A DNA stretch of 64,000 nucleotides, taken from Salminus brasiliensis. Its lineage: Eukaryota > Chordata > Actinopteri > Characiformes > Bryconidae. Within the stretch, counting starts at the first letter, position 1; each line of letters starts with the position of its first letter. Positions 21,640 to 33,800 of the stretch are shown here, piece after piece. Position numbers and translations under genes: made by a program. The stretch lies in NCBI RefSeq assembly GCF_030463535.1, contig NC_132894.1, positions 34,744,125-34,808,124 of the forward strand, in the 5' to 3' direction. The notes beneath the pieces were generated by a model. It did not search any database. It saw nothing but the letters and a program-made list of their open reading frames with translations, and was not told the origin of the DNA.

Positions 21640-22375
21640 TTCCAGAAGCTCCAGACCTTCTAGGAATGCCCACGACCATGTTTATATATATATGGGGATG
21701 TTGCGATAATTAAAAGCATTAATATTGTGATATTGAGATTGTGATATTTTTCCATATCTCCCAGCTCTAATAGAAATGATATTTGATTTGCAGGAATGTA
21801 TGAGTTTAAAGTGTTTGTATAAATAAGTAGGTAGACGTCCCTGAAATGGCATGAAAAGTACATAAAGTGATGCATGCAGCAGATTAGAAATCTGGGTTAA
21901 TTAGTGATCAGAATATAAACTCAGAAAAGGGACCTTCTAGGAATGTTCTTGGACGTTCCAGGAATGCCCACGACCATGTTTATATATATATGGGGATGTT
22001 GCGATAATTAAAAGCCTCAATATTGTGATATTGAGATTGTGATATTTTTCCATATCTCCCAGCTCTAATAGAAATGATATTTGATTTGCAGGAATGTATG
22101 AGTTTAAAGTGTTTGTATAAATAAGATAAGATAAGATAATCCTTTATTAGTCCCGCAGTGGGGAAATTCACAGTGTAACAGCAGAAAGGGATAGCAGGAC
22201 ACTCAGTTACAAAAATGTAGATAAATAAATATAAATAAGCAGGTAGACGTCCCTGAAATGGCATGAAAAGTACATAAAGTGATGCATGCAGCAGATTAGA
22301 AATCTGGGTTAATTAGTGATCTTCTAGGAATGTTCTAGGACGTTCTAGGAATGCCCACGACCATGTTTATTACCA
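21640..22375. repeat. tandem segmental duplication of a hAT-end fragment, period about 298 bp
   Basis: GGAATGCCCACGACCATGTT occurs at about 21663, 21961 and 22348. The first two copies continue through ATCTCCCAGCTCTAATAGAA and GCAGGAATGTATGAG to GAAATCTGGGTTAATTAGTG. Copy 2 is longer only because of an insertion at 22126-22239. CCCAGCTCTA is the end of the hAT-like family seen at 23234 and 31112. Confidence 0.85.
22126..22229 (-). mobile_element. 5'-truncated LINE 3' tail with 10-bp target site duplication
   Basis: The sequence between direct repeats TATAAATAAG (22116-22125 and 22230-22239) is absent from the sister copy at 21660-21930. On the minus strand it ends with AATTTCCCCACTGCGGGACT, AATAAAGGATTATC and a short TTATC repeat, the form of fish LINE 3' ends. 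It is therefore a clean retroposition event later than the local duplication. Confidence 0.8.
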
Positions 22376-23225
22376 TTTTTTTTTAGGGATGTTGCTATAA
22401 TTTGAGCCTGATCCAGTTCCGATCCTTTGTTTTTTACCGCTGTGCTCTAACAAAGCGTCCTCTGGTGTTCTCCAGGTGCCGTAGACAGTCGTTATTCCTA
22501 GAGTGCAGCAGTGAGGAGCGTTCTCAGACACTAACAGAGTCTGCAGTGTGGAACATCAGAACGTCTGATAACGCTCCACAAGGGCTGTATTCAAATATGC
22601 AATACTGAACAGTACAGCGGTGGTTCAGTAGAAGCTGTGTGGTGGTGGTGGTGGCGGCGGCGTCTTTTCTCCAGAACCTTCCCCGAGTACACAGGAAGAA
22701 TTCACAGGCTGCACTTTTACACAGAACTCATTAAATATTCATGGTACGAGATGCCTCAACCTTACTGGTTCTCTAATTGCACTAAATGTCACTCAGTGGG
22801 GGCATCAGACTCCTCTCTGCTGGTATTGTTCACAGTTTGGGTCACTTCACCTTTTTTAATACTGCAGGTTTCTGGAGTGATTGATTGTGTATCTGCTGAT
22901 CACAGGGTGCTAATTACTTACAAACTGATCTGTGATGATGGAGACTTCACTTCTGGATCGCGTAAGTAGGGTTGCAGGGAAAATATAGTGGTAGTATAAC
23001 TTTATACAGCATTTAACAATTCACTATGTTGGTGTTGCTCTTCCCTTTCGACCCTTAAATGAATAAAAACTGTGTTTTGGGTTGGAAAAAGAGCTTAACT
23101 GTAGTTTATTAACAATTTATTAGTGAAAGTATGTGTAAAATGTCTCACTTTTGAAAATAAATTAATAATAAAGCTCCAATATGTGCAGGGCATGCACAGT
23201 ATAAATATTATAAATAACACCAAGC
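22376..23225. other. intron 1: no exon or repeat recognised
   Basis: It includes a (GTG)n/(GCG)n stretch at about 22637-22663. Short frames show no known domain. Confidence 0.35.
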
Positions 23226-23233
23226 ATAGAAAT

Positions 23234-24382
23234 TAGAGCTGGGTGATATGATGATATTTTATCGTATCATGATCTTTTTTTTTTTTTGTTATAGTGGTAC
23301 ACCGCTATTATGAGTATATGGTGAATACGGTCAGTGCCTAAAGAATACGGATTAACTGCATGTTTCCTTACAGAGAGTCAAGTCAAATTTATTTGTATAG
23401 CTTTTTACAACTGCTGTCGTCACAAAGTAGCTTTACATAATTAGTAATTAATAAAAAAAACAGGGGAAAAAAAGAAAAATAAATAACATAAGACTTAAAA
23501 AAACAGTGGCAAGGAGAAACTCCCTCAGAGCTGGATAAACCAAGACTCACAAGGGGGAACTGACCCATCCTCCTCTGATCAGAACTATTTATTAATTATT
23601 GATAAGTTACCAAACCTCCTAAACTGTTGAACTGCTCTGATCATAATCATAATATAATAATCATGGTGTAGAGTAACTTAATATAGTCATGGCAGTGATG
23701 GTCAGAGTAATGAGAGTAATGATGGATAATACAGGTAACATTAATAGTGGCAGATAGTTAAGAGTGTATCAGCCTTATTAAATTCAATGCATGGCAGCAT
23801 ATTTTGAGTAAAAATCACAGTATTCAGTATTAGAGAGTAAATATAAAAATATATGTTGACAAAATATCGTAAAAAAATAAATATCTTTTTAAATATCATG
23901 ATATTGAATTTTTCCAATAGAACTCCAATAGAAATGATATCTGACTAATTTGCAGGAATGTCAGAGTTAGTAAATTGTTTGCATAAATAAGTAGATAGAG
24001 GTCCCTGAAATGACATTAATGACATCATTGGTTAGTGCAAATATAAACAGTAGTTTTAAACTCAGAAAAGGGAAACAAATTGGTGGGAATCTCAATTTAA
24101 TTGCATATTTGCCCCCAATATTTAATATTAAGCAAATGTGCACAGTAGAATAGCCATACACTTTCATACTATGGTACAGAGTGCATAACAGTGTTAAGAG
24201 TGTAATCAGCCTTATTAAATTCAATAGTGGGCAGCATATTTTGAGTAAAAATCTCAGTATTCAGTATTAAATATATTTAATATATTTAAAATATATTTAG
24301 ACAAAATATTGAGAAATATTGTATATCGTAAAAAAGCCTTTTAATATTGTGATATAAAATTTTTCCATATCGCCCAGCTCTA
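23234..24382. mobile_element. hAT-like element, composite, with ATAGAAAT flanks
   Basis: The left end TAGAGCTGGGTGATAT and right end ATATCGCCCAGCTCTA are inverted repeats. Both are flanked by ATAGAAAT (23226-23233 and 24383-24390), the 8-bp duplication expected for hAT. The interior has taken in another repeat (23376-23590) and a partial local duplication. Because ATAGAAAT also follows this end at 21760, 22060 and 23930, some of the match comes from duplication of an older insertion. Confidence 0.7.
23376..23590 (+). repeat. teleost interspersed repeat, copy 2
   Basis: Same ordered segments as 5106-5352: AGTCAAGTCAAATTTATTTG, ACAACTGCTGTCGTCACAAA, GTGGCAAGGAGAAACTCCCT and CCAAGACTCACAAGGGGGAA. 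The middle part is shortened. Confidence 0.75.
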
Positions 24383-24620
24383 ATAGAAATATTTGACTAA
24401 TTTGCAGGAATGTAAGAGTTTTGTATAAATAAGTAGATAGAGGTCCCTGAAATGACATGAAAAGTACATAAAGTGACACACGCAGCAGATTAGAAATCTG
24501 GGTATGGTTGGTGCAAATATAAACAGTAATTTTAAACTCAGAAAAGGGAAACAAATTGGTGGGAATCTCAATTTGATTGCATATTTCCTCCCTAATATTC
24601 AATATCAAGCATGTACACAG
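23950..24620. repeat. local duplication, period about 450-480 bp
   Basis: TTTAAACTCAGAAAAGGGAA to TTTGATTGCATATTTCC is present at about 24055 and 24532. TAAGTAGATAGAGGTCCCTG is present at about 23988 and 24429. It extends the family at 21640-22375. Confidence 0.8.
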
Positions 24621-26400
24621 TATAATAACGATGCACTTTCATATTACAGTACACCTTAAAAAAGTAAAAACAACATAAAAGCCCCAGTGTATCGCTGAGC
24701 TCCTAGTTGTAGCTGCATTTCAGACTTGGTCACACTGAAGCAGCCTAAGTGAAGGGATTTCATGTGTTGTTATGGGAATTTAATTAAATTCAAATTTACT
24801 GTTGTTCATAATGATTTCTCGGTACTGGAAGTGTGTTCGGTTACTAAAATCACCATTCTGTTAATTTTCTGAGTAAATAAATATATTTCTGATTTCAGAT
24901 TTAAAAAAATACCTTCTAAATACTATTCAACTCTTAGTACAGTGAACGTTTTTCACAATTTACAGCAAAACGTCCAGTTAAATGGGACGTCTTACTCTTT
25001 CTTTCATTAGTGTTTTTAATTTAATTTTATGATTTTGATCATTTTAAAAAGCATGTTGTATATAAATACATCACTGTATAGCAAGAATATTGTCATGTTG
25101 CCATCGCTACACATCTTACTACACAGTTTGGGGGAGAGTAAACAATTCTAGCTCTCTTACTTTAATTAATTTAGTAAATAAATACATAATAATGTGCAGT
25201 TAAGAGAGATTGAGCTTCATCTGACATTTTCTGAATGAGTTGAAGTGGCAGAACTAACCATCCAACCTCAGAACCCGACCTCACGGATGCTCTCGTGTGG
25301 CTGAATGCAGTCAGATCCTCCTCACAGCAATGGTCCGGCAGCTAGTGGGGTGTGGGGTCGAGGGCAAACTCTCTGTTGATACCCTCGATTCCTGAAGTAT
25401 CGCTGGAGGCGGTGTCGTTTTTGGTAATAAAGTGTATTTGTGGTGAAAACAAGGACCGAAAACCTTTGAATCCCATTAGAATAAATCAAGCCAGACGCCG
25501 CGTTTCGCTCAAACTGCAGCTTCATGCTAATCTGTGTTTTGAGCGTCGCGTATCAGCACCTGCCACCTTTACCGAGTCATTCCACTTTCTCTGAAATTGT
25601 GCCAGGTTTGCTCAAGGCCTGTTCTTTTGCCAAAAAGTAAGTGTGCCCCAAAGAGATTCTCCGTGGATTTAGGTGCACTTCGTTTTCTGAGTGATTGCTT
25701 ATTAACCTCGAGAGCCCCATGAGGTCACGGGCTTCGTTTAAATATTCTTAAAAAGTCCATAGTTTGTCTTTTTTAAAAATGGAGGAGATTTGTTTGAGCG
25801 TTTCAGACTCCTGAGACTTAACCTGAGAAGACGAGACCTGAATGGGTTCTCGGCAGCGTGTGGCTAACCTTTACAACACCAGCTCCTTCAAATTCTGCAC
25901 ATTTTCATTTGGTCCAAGTATTTTTATTTCATCACCTACTGGAAGCGATCATTAGCTTTGCTGGGAGACAAACAAGCCTCGTTTTCTGTATTTCTGCCTA
26001 ATCCGGCTCAGTTTTCTCCAACTTCTAGCGCCCCCTTTAGGTAAGAATAAGAAGCTCCAATGAGAACCATTACTATTACTAATACACAAACAAAAAGTAT
26101 TTGTAGGCTCAAAAATATCCCCCCCAGACCTTCATAGCAAGACCTGTTGGCACTCGCACATGGTGTTTCCGTAGATTTACATCCAGCCAGAGGTTCTGTG
26201 TAGTGCTGACGAAGTTTTATCGGTATTGTGATGGTGACAGGTGTGCTTTTCTGAGCGTACCACAGATCAGTGTTTAAAGGGAGGCTGTGAATAACGTTAA
26301 TTAGTGCTGTGACTTGCAGTAGTGGTGCCTAGAGGGTGCTCTGCTAGAGCACAGTGCGGGGAAAAACAAAGAATCAGATCTGAATCGGGCTTCAAATAAC
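24621..26400. other. intron 1: no exon or repeat recognised
   Basis: AT-rich up to about 25200, then mixed composition. A reading frame at 25322-25594 on both strands lacks any known domain. Confidence 0.35.
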
Positions 26401-26404
26401 CAAA

Positions 26405-27300
26405 ATACAATTTATTTTACATATTAACATTTGTTAGACGATTCATCGATTATTCGCACAAATGAATTGACAATTAATCGGTTATTGTGCAAAAAATGTG
26501 TAGCTGTGCCCTTAATGAAAGTATTTTCCATTGCTTTTTTGATATCCGATTCATTATTCATGCAAATAAATCAGCAATGAATTAATTAATTGTTATTCAT
26601 GTAGAATGTTTAAAGCTGTGTTTAAAGATAAGTGTTTTTTTTTTTCTTAATATAATTGCAGATTAATTGATTATTCACATGCATTTATTGGCAAAAATTG
26701 ATTAATCGGCTACTGGTGTAGAACAATTGTAGCTGTGCCCTTGATGAAAGTGTTAGCCGATTAATTGATGTCACACCAGCTAATGGACAGATAATCGATT
26801 ATTTGACCGTTTGTGCAGAATGTTAGCAGCTGTGCATGTTGATTTGAAGTATTCTTTGCCGAATATGATCACCGAGTAGTCGATTTTTCACATGAATCAA
26901 TTGATAAATTTTCGGTAATCGGCCATTCGTGCAGAATGGTTGGAGCTGTGCCCATTAATGGGAGTGTTTTTTTTTTTTTTTTCCCCAAAGAGGAGTTTAG
27001 ATTAATTGATTATTCACATGAACTAATAGATTAATCGGCTACTCGTGCAGAACATTTGTAGCTGTGCCATGTATGGACGTATTCTTTCCTAAATTAATTG
27101 CTTAATTGATTTCACACAAATTAATCGACAATAAATGATTCATTGGCTACTCGTGCAGAACATTTGTAGCTGTTCCCTTGATGGAAGCATTTGTCCCAAA
27201 TATCAGAGCTGACTTGATGGTTATTTATGTCTGTTAATTGACGATTAAAATAATCGATTAATCTGCTGCACATGCAGAACATTTGTTTTTTAAAGCTGGC
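26405..27300. repeat. degenerate ATCGATTA-rich minisatellite, part 1
   Basis: A loose unit of roughly 105-115 bp: a homopolymer-rich start, AATTGA/AATCGATTATTC words, then GTGCAGAACATTTGTAGCTG and TGCCCTTGATGAAAG. AGCTGTGCC-type words fall at about 26504, 26733, 26947, 27059 and 27169. ATCGATTA is at about 26447, 26778 and 27252. Confidence 0.75.
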
Positions 27301-28480
27301 TCAAAGTGATGCTTTCCAGGGTTGCCAGCTAGTGTACTGATGTCCGGCACTGTTATGTCTTATATGTGGTTCTGGTGGCTTTGAGAGAACAGTGCAGCCG
27401 TAAAAGCCAATATATTTGCTAAGGGCTCTCTGTTGCTTTTTTAGATAACCTTAACCTTGAGTGGGAGGTTTTTTATAGAGAATGAATAGGATGTACTCAT
27501 TTTGAGTGGACCCCCAGCCCCCCCATTCCTTTGATTGAGTCGTTGATTGCACTTTTCCTGTCTGAATCACTCGGATGTACATCCCTAATGCAGTTCCAGC
27601 GGGAATTTCCTTTATAGAGTTTTACTGGATTTCACAGTGGAGCGTCCCCCCACCACCTCCAGATATCCCTCCACGCTCTCTGCACTCGCCCTGAAAGCCA
27701 CTTGAGCGCCTACAATTCACCTTTCATTTACCCCATGTTTGTTCAGCTCTTAGAATGGGAACTTGCAGCACTTAGAGTGTAATTACAGAGCGGAGTGCTG
27801 TGGCTCTTTGGCGGGCTCTGCTAAGTCTTTTCCCCCACTGCGAGTGGCTCTTCCCTGCTGGGTTGCCAGTAGCTCTCCCTGTGTGTGTGTGTGTGGAGAG
27901 ACCTGAATATAGATGCAGTGCGTAGAGAGCGATGGCTCTGTATTTGACAGTATCTGGGCAGTAAAGATACACCATCATGCCAATAAATAAATTAATCAGC
28001 CGATAATGAACAGTAGCAGCTTGCTAATCTGCGCTCGCTAAGTTTACCAGTCTGTGCTGGAGTGCGGTGAAGCGCTGTAGTTGTTCTGTCCAGAATAACA
28101 GCGAAACCAAGCCATGAGGACTGATCTGAGCCAGCGCTGTAAACCGTTTTCTCTCTTCACACTTTTAAGCTGCTGTTTTTGGAGTTTCTGACAGTGTCCA
28201 CAAAGACACCCCGACAAATAGAATGCCTCGAGATTGGTGGCTGGCGCCTTCTGTCATTTCTCCGTCTAATATCGCCATTGTTTCCTTTTTCTTTGTTAAA
28301 ATACTGAAGGTACATTTTCATTTTGTCTCGGCCCGCTGCCTTCTGTTGTCATAGCAAACATAATATCTCTGTCCACTCTTTCCTCCTCCATCAGCCTCCT
28401 CTCTCGCTCTCTCTCTGTTTGACACCTACACATCGATTTCTCATGTGTCTCTTATTTTCAGTTCATTCCTAATTGTTAAG
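27300..28480. other. unique-looking island inside intron 1
   Basis: A non-repetitive stretch splits the ATCGATTA array in two. 27600-28260 has balanced composition and may hold conserved noncoding DNA. A (TG)n of about 7 units is at 27879-27893. No exon is recognised. Confidence 0.35.
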
Positions 28481-28489
28481 GTTGCTGGA

Positions 28490-29260
28490 GCTTTAAAAAA
28501 AAATAATAATTTTTTAAAAAGCTGAGCAATTATTCACAAGAATTAATCGACAAGTAATCGATTAATCGACTGTCATTCATGGTTGAAAATTGTCACTTTA
28601 AAAAAAAAAAAAAGAAGAATTGTTTTTGTCCCCCCAACTACATGAATACAATAGCCGATTAATTGCTTATTTAACTGAAATCATTGACAAGTAGTCGATT
28701 AATCGTCTTTGTAGCTGTGCCGTGGATAGAAGATTCTTTGTTGCCTCACCCTAAAATAAATATGATTTTAGCCAATTAATTGACTGCTGATCCAAAATAG
28801 TTGACAAATAATCGATTAATTGGATAGCCATCTAAAACATTTGTAACTGTGCTCTTCGTAAAATAGATTTTTCCCTTGCTTACATGAAAACAATAGCTGT
28901 TTAATCGAGTGGCCACATGAATTAATCGCCGTTAAGCGATTAATCGGATAGCCATCGGATTTTCAACGTTTGTAGCTATGCCCTTTATTTTTGTTACCCC
29001 CCCTCCCCAAAATATATGAACACAATAACTGTTCGTGTGACTCAGCCGTCAAATAACCGATTAATCGGCTAGTAGCAGAATAATCTATTTATGTGCATTA
29101 ATTGACAATCAGTTCATCTGCTACCAGAGCTAAACATGGAACCCACTCCAGAAGTAGTCAGCTCTTGAGGCATGACAATTAATTGACTAATCATGTGAGT
29201 TAATGGGCAAATAATCGATTAATCGACTATGTCTTTGATTAAAGTGTCTGTGTACTGTTT
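28490..29260. repeat. degenerate ATCGATTA-rich minisatellite, part 2
   Basis: The same loose unit as 26405-27300: CAAGTAATCGATTAATCGAC (about 28551), GTAGTCGATTAATCG (28692), AATAATCGATTAATTGG (28805), AAGCGATTAATCGG (28934), AACCGATTAATCGG (29055) and AATAATCGATTAATCGAC (29209), with GTAGCTGTGCC-type words between. Confidence 0.75.
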
Positions 29261-31100
29261 ACTAAACTATACGCTTGGCTCAGTTTTGACTCCTGACTGC
29301 GGCAATATGAGGATATTTTCATATCGTGCTCAGTTTTGTTATTCTACACTAGGGGTTGGCGATATGGGGATATTTTATCGAAATCGATAGCCTTTATTAT
29401 CGTGATACAAGCAAGCATATGGTGAATATCGCCTGTGCTTAAAAAAAAAAAAAACTGACCAACTGCATTTTTAATAACCAAGAGTTTACATTACATTAGT
29501 GCTGTTTAATTAGATGTTCAGCAGATTTTTGTCTGAATTTCAAAATATCAACAAATCTTGTATCGTAAAATTGTATAGAAATATCATAGTATTTATTTAT
29601 TGTTTACATGGCACCCTCTCCTGCTTTTCTGAGCATGTTGTGGATATCACCAGTGCTTACAGAAGACTGTCCCACTGCATTGTTGATTGTAAAGAGAAGT
29701 ACGGGACAGTCCAGTAGAGATGTTTGTCCAGTAGAGTCTCGAATGTGTTATTAAAATCATTATGCCCTTACAACGGATCTCTATTCGCTAACCTGCCAAT
29801 AAGGAGCGTTAATAATTTTGTCACTGCTGGAGTTTGTAAGTGTCGGAGCAGGCGGCCTGACCTTTACGCCGCCAGATTAGTGGAGCTGCCATGTGGTCGG
29901 GCAGTGATACTGAGCCTATTTGATTCATATCATGGTGCCGCCATCGTGACTGGGCACAACATTTTCTGTTAAAAATTGGCTCGCCCCCCCCACCCTCTCT
30001 CAGCCCTGGGAATTGGCTACCACTAAACTGAAACTAATTGCTGTGGCTGGTTGACAGCAGCGCTTCAGCCTTGGTGCTCTTGTAAGACGCTCAGGACAGA
30101 TGTTCTGGGGTCCTGCTGCCAGGCGTGTTGAGCTCTGGTTTATCAGCAGAGCAGTTCTATCGTAAACGAGTCGTCCGCAGGAATGCGGGGTGATTCGGTT
30201 CGTTTGGTGGTTTGTTCGTTTATAGACTGTTGTAAACCCCCACCCACCCATGTCCTCAACCTTCCATCATTGCTGAACATTAAATAAGCAGTTACATATC
30301 GACCGAGCAGCGAGCAGGGAGCAGGCCGGGCCTGTTAATGAGGTGTGGAAATTAAAATCGTTTTGCTCCCTTTGAAACCGGTCGAGATGAATTCCTCGAA
30401 AATTGATTTTGCTTGCGCTGGAAATTGATTGGCATCTTCAGGACTTGTTTACCGACTTGCGTAACTCTGAGGCCTTTGCTTTTTCAGAGCCTTCTCCCAG
30501 TTGTTGCTCCTGTGCGGGACGTGCCCGATCCAAGCCCGTACCCCCGCGTCCTTCGGTATGGGGGATTTCACAGCGCTTATCCTCCGCCGCTGTTCTTTGA
30601 ACGCTCCAGCGGAGAACCCCCGAGTTCCTCGCCTGTTTATTGGCCCGTGTGTATCCATCCCTGCCAGTTAATCTCACTCCACAGCGGTTGCCTCTCTTAT
30701 CCTCGTGCGGTCTGCGGAAGGTCGGAGCGAGCCGGTTTTAATCAGAGAGAGTTCTCAGGTACGGTTCGCCGGATGAGCTTGAGCCTGAGACTTACACGCT
30801 TCACAGCTCCTACGCCCCACCTCCCTATTTGGGCTTAACTTTGTGTTTGGGTGCGAGGGGAAGCCGTGCAGAGTTCTCGGAGGCAGGAGCTGCTAATGAA
30901 CCAGCCAGGAGCTGCTGATAGTGATGATGATGATGATGACTATGGGAGTGGGCAGTGTGGGAGGTGGGCCCACAGCTACTTTGCAGCCGAGTCGGCCAGC
31001 GCCTTCAGTTTAATACCTTCTCTTGCATTCTGCAGTGGCGTGCAAATGTTTTGGCACCCCTGATCTTCAAAATACAAAGTTCCAGACTACGCGTCTTTTT
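29261..31100. other. intron 1: mostly unassigned
   Basis: 29349-29420 carries a single hAT-like end (TAGGGGTTGGCGATATGG). 30270-30440 (AATGAGGTGTGGAAATTAAA region) looks like single-copy DNA and could be conserved. 31031-31080 (GTGCAAATGTTTTGGCACCC) is the end of a Tc1-like repeat family. Open frames of up to 141 codons around 30413-30838 have no recognisable domain. Confidence 0.35.
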
Positions 31101-31111
31101 AGCGTTTTAAG

Positions 31112-31446
31112 TAGGGCTGGGCGATATAGTGTAAATACTAGATCACGATATTTTTTTCATGATATTTATCACAATATTGATCAGACTAAACAGTCAAATC
31201 AGCAGCGACAGATTCTCAGATTATGAACTACTATTCAGATCCTCTCCTGTACTGAATACAGTGATTTCTACTCAACATCTGCTGCTCTTCATCTAATTAA
31301 CCCTTCGGTCTAATTACACCGTTAGTAATGAAACCTGCAGCTGATCAGTGTTTATTAAGCAGTAATAACAGTCTCATCCATATGCTCAGAAAAGCTCATC
31401 GTCATCATCACGATACGATAAAATATCGTCATATTGCCCAGCTCTA
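31112..31446. mobile_element. hAT MITE, 335 bp, with perfect 8-bp target duplication
   Basis: The ends TAGGGCTGGGCGATAT and ATATTGCCCAGCTCTA are inverted repeats. The element is flanked by GTTTTAAG at 31104-31111 and 31447-31454. 8-bp duplications are the hallmark of hAT transposases. There is no open frame for a transposase. Confidence 0.92.
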
Positions 31447-31682
31447 GTTTTAAGCAATTAGTGGCAACCTCAAGAAATTAGAGCTCTTGAATAACTTCAG
31501 CAGAGCTTGTTAGGGCTATGGCTTGTTCACGGTCATCGTTAGGAAAGGTTAGGTGACGGAAAGTTCAACGATTTATAAATATGCTGACTTCTCAAACCTC
31601 GTCCCAACAGTTAGCAGCTGTGGGCTTAATTTGACTGTTCTAGACCTAGGAGAATATTTCTACATGGATATGTGTCCACTTA

Positions 31683-32140
31683 ATTGACAAAAGTATTGAG
31701 ACGCCTGTTAACGAAACATTAATTTTCTGAAATCAGGGGGATTAAACGGTTTCTCCTGCTTTTATTGGAGTAACTTTCTCTACTGTCCAGGGATGAAGGC
31801 TTTCTACTCCATTTTGGATGAGCTGTGAGGATTTGATTGCATTCAGCGACAAAAGCATTAGTGAAGTCAGACTGTTGGATGATCACCACCCCACCTCATC
31901 CCAAAACTCCTCCCGAATTATTGGATGGCGCTGCTCCACAGCTCAATGCTCGGGGGCTTTATACCCCTCTAGCCTTACACCAGGCATTATTAGGCAGCAT
32001 GGTGCCTATGATTTATGATCTGCTTCAGAGAGTCCTATTCTTTTGGCAGCACTTCTCTATGGGCGTTTGCACATCTGTGTCAGCTTAAGTAGCTGAATGC
32101 ATTTATTAGAAGAGGTGTCCAGAAATATTTGGACATGGTG
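31683..32140 (+). mobile_element. non-autonomous TIR element (GACAAAAGTATT family), copy 2
   Basis: The fullest copy. Left end TTGACAAAAGTATTGAGACG; right end AGAGGTGTCCAGAAATATTT then GGACATGGTG, its inverse. The interior carries GAGGATTTGATTGCATTCAG and GGGGGCTTTATACCCCTCTA. No transposase frame. Confidence 0.75.
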
Positions 32141-32344
32141 TATATAGTTAGACAAAGTCATGCGACGGTTTAAGATCTCGATTTAAGAAGTAGGACTTGG
32201 CAAAGGCCCACAATAGCCAGCTTTAGCGGGCTGCTCTGATGGTGGCTGACAGTAGAAGGATGTGATCATCTGCTTCAGTGAAGTGTGGCCTAATTTATAA
32301 CAGCTCATAGACACGATTACAGACCAGCCTTCAAGTCCAGTCTG

Positions 32345-32480
32345 ATAGGACAGTGACCGCAAACATAATATTTCTGTGCCGGCCCTTTCCCCCTCCACCC
32401 ATCCCTCTCTCGGTTTCCCTGTCACACCTACCCATCGATTTCCTGATGTCTCTCTCTCGCTCTCTCTCTCTCTCTCGTTA
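32345..32480 (+). repeat. segment also present at 28345-28465, with CT microsatellite
   Basis: GCAAACATAATATTTCTGTG, CACACCTACCCATCGATTTC, GATGTCTCTC here; GCAAACATAATATCTCTGTC, CACACATCGATTTCTCATGT there. Both lie in intron 1. A (CT)n tract is at about 32448-32477. Confidence 0.6.
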
Positions 32481-32559
32481 CCTGTCTGCCTCTCTTTCCC
32501 AATCCTTTTATTCCTTTATCTTCCAGATCAGATTAGATTAGATCAGCTTTATCGTCCAC

Positions 32560-32760
32560 CGTAGTGGAAACGTGTCTCTGGCCTCTCCTCACAGGTGCTG
32601 TCAGATGAAAACCTTGTAACTTCTTTTTGCCGATTTACTTTACGCCATTTGGAAAAACGCCAGCTGCCCTTATATTGTTGTGAGCACTGCATGATAAATG
32701 GACCAATAGAAACGGCCCAAAATGACTCGGAATACAATCTTTTCCTGTTAAAGGACTAAT
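32560..32760 (-). repeat. interspersed repeat with TTTCTATTGGTCCATTTATC core
   Basis: Minus-strand relative of the segments at 8545-8605 (+) and 35200-35370 (-). The spurious frame across it contains a recurrent SIGPFIM peptide. No gene is inferred. Confidence 0.6.
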
Positions 32761-33379
32761 TGGGGCGATCAATCAAATGGACATGACCACTGACCCCAGA
32801 TTTAGGCAGTTAGTCAAGACATGTTTGCTTGTTTAGTTCAGAACATGTGATGCTAGGCTAATGTGGCTAACAAACAGCAACAGCCACCGAGCTCATCTCT
32901 GTAAACACACGCCGGTGAAAACGCATCCAGATGTTAATTTGTGTGATTTAGAACATGATACGACTGAATTAGTCTATCAAGCCAAACACGAACTTCTGCG
33001 CTAAGCTGAACCAGCAGCAGCAGAACCAACTTTTTCGGACCAGTGCAGTATATGGTGGGGTTCCACACATCGCAGTCCAGTTTGAAAGAGGAAAAGTCAG
33101 ACAAAGTGGGACATTGTGAGCGATAGTTCAGTTCCAGCTTCCACAAGTTTTAGCTTAAAGTTGTTTATTAAGCTTTACAATATATTTGAAGCAAATAAAT
33201 GAAGTATTTAAGTGTCGATTCACAAAGATGAGATTGGCGACAGTTTAAGTTCAGTGTTTATTAGCAACATTAGCCCAGCGTCTTCGATTCTACGTGTAGT
33301 TCCAGTTGTAGGTTAAATTTGTTAATGTGACTTTTTGTTGATTATTTAAAACAAATAAAATTAATTTTTTGGGGACCGT

Positions 33380-33800
<421 letters not shown>

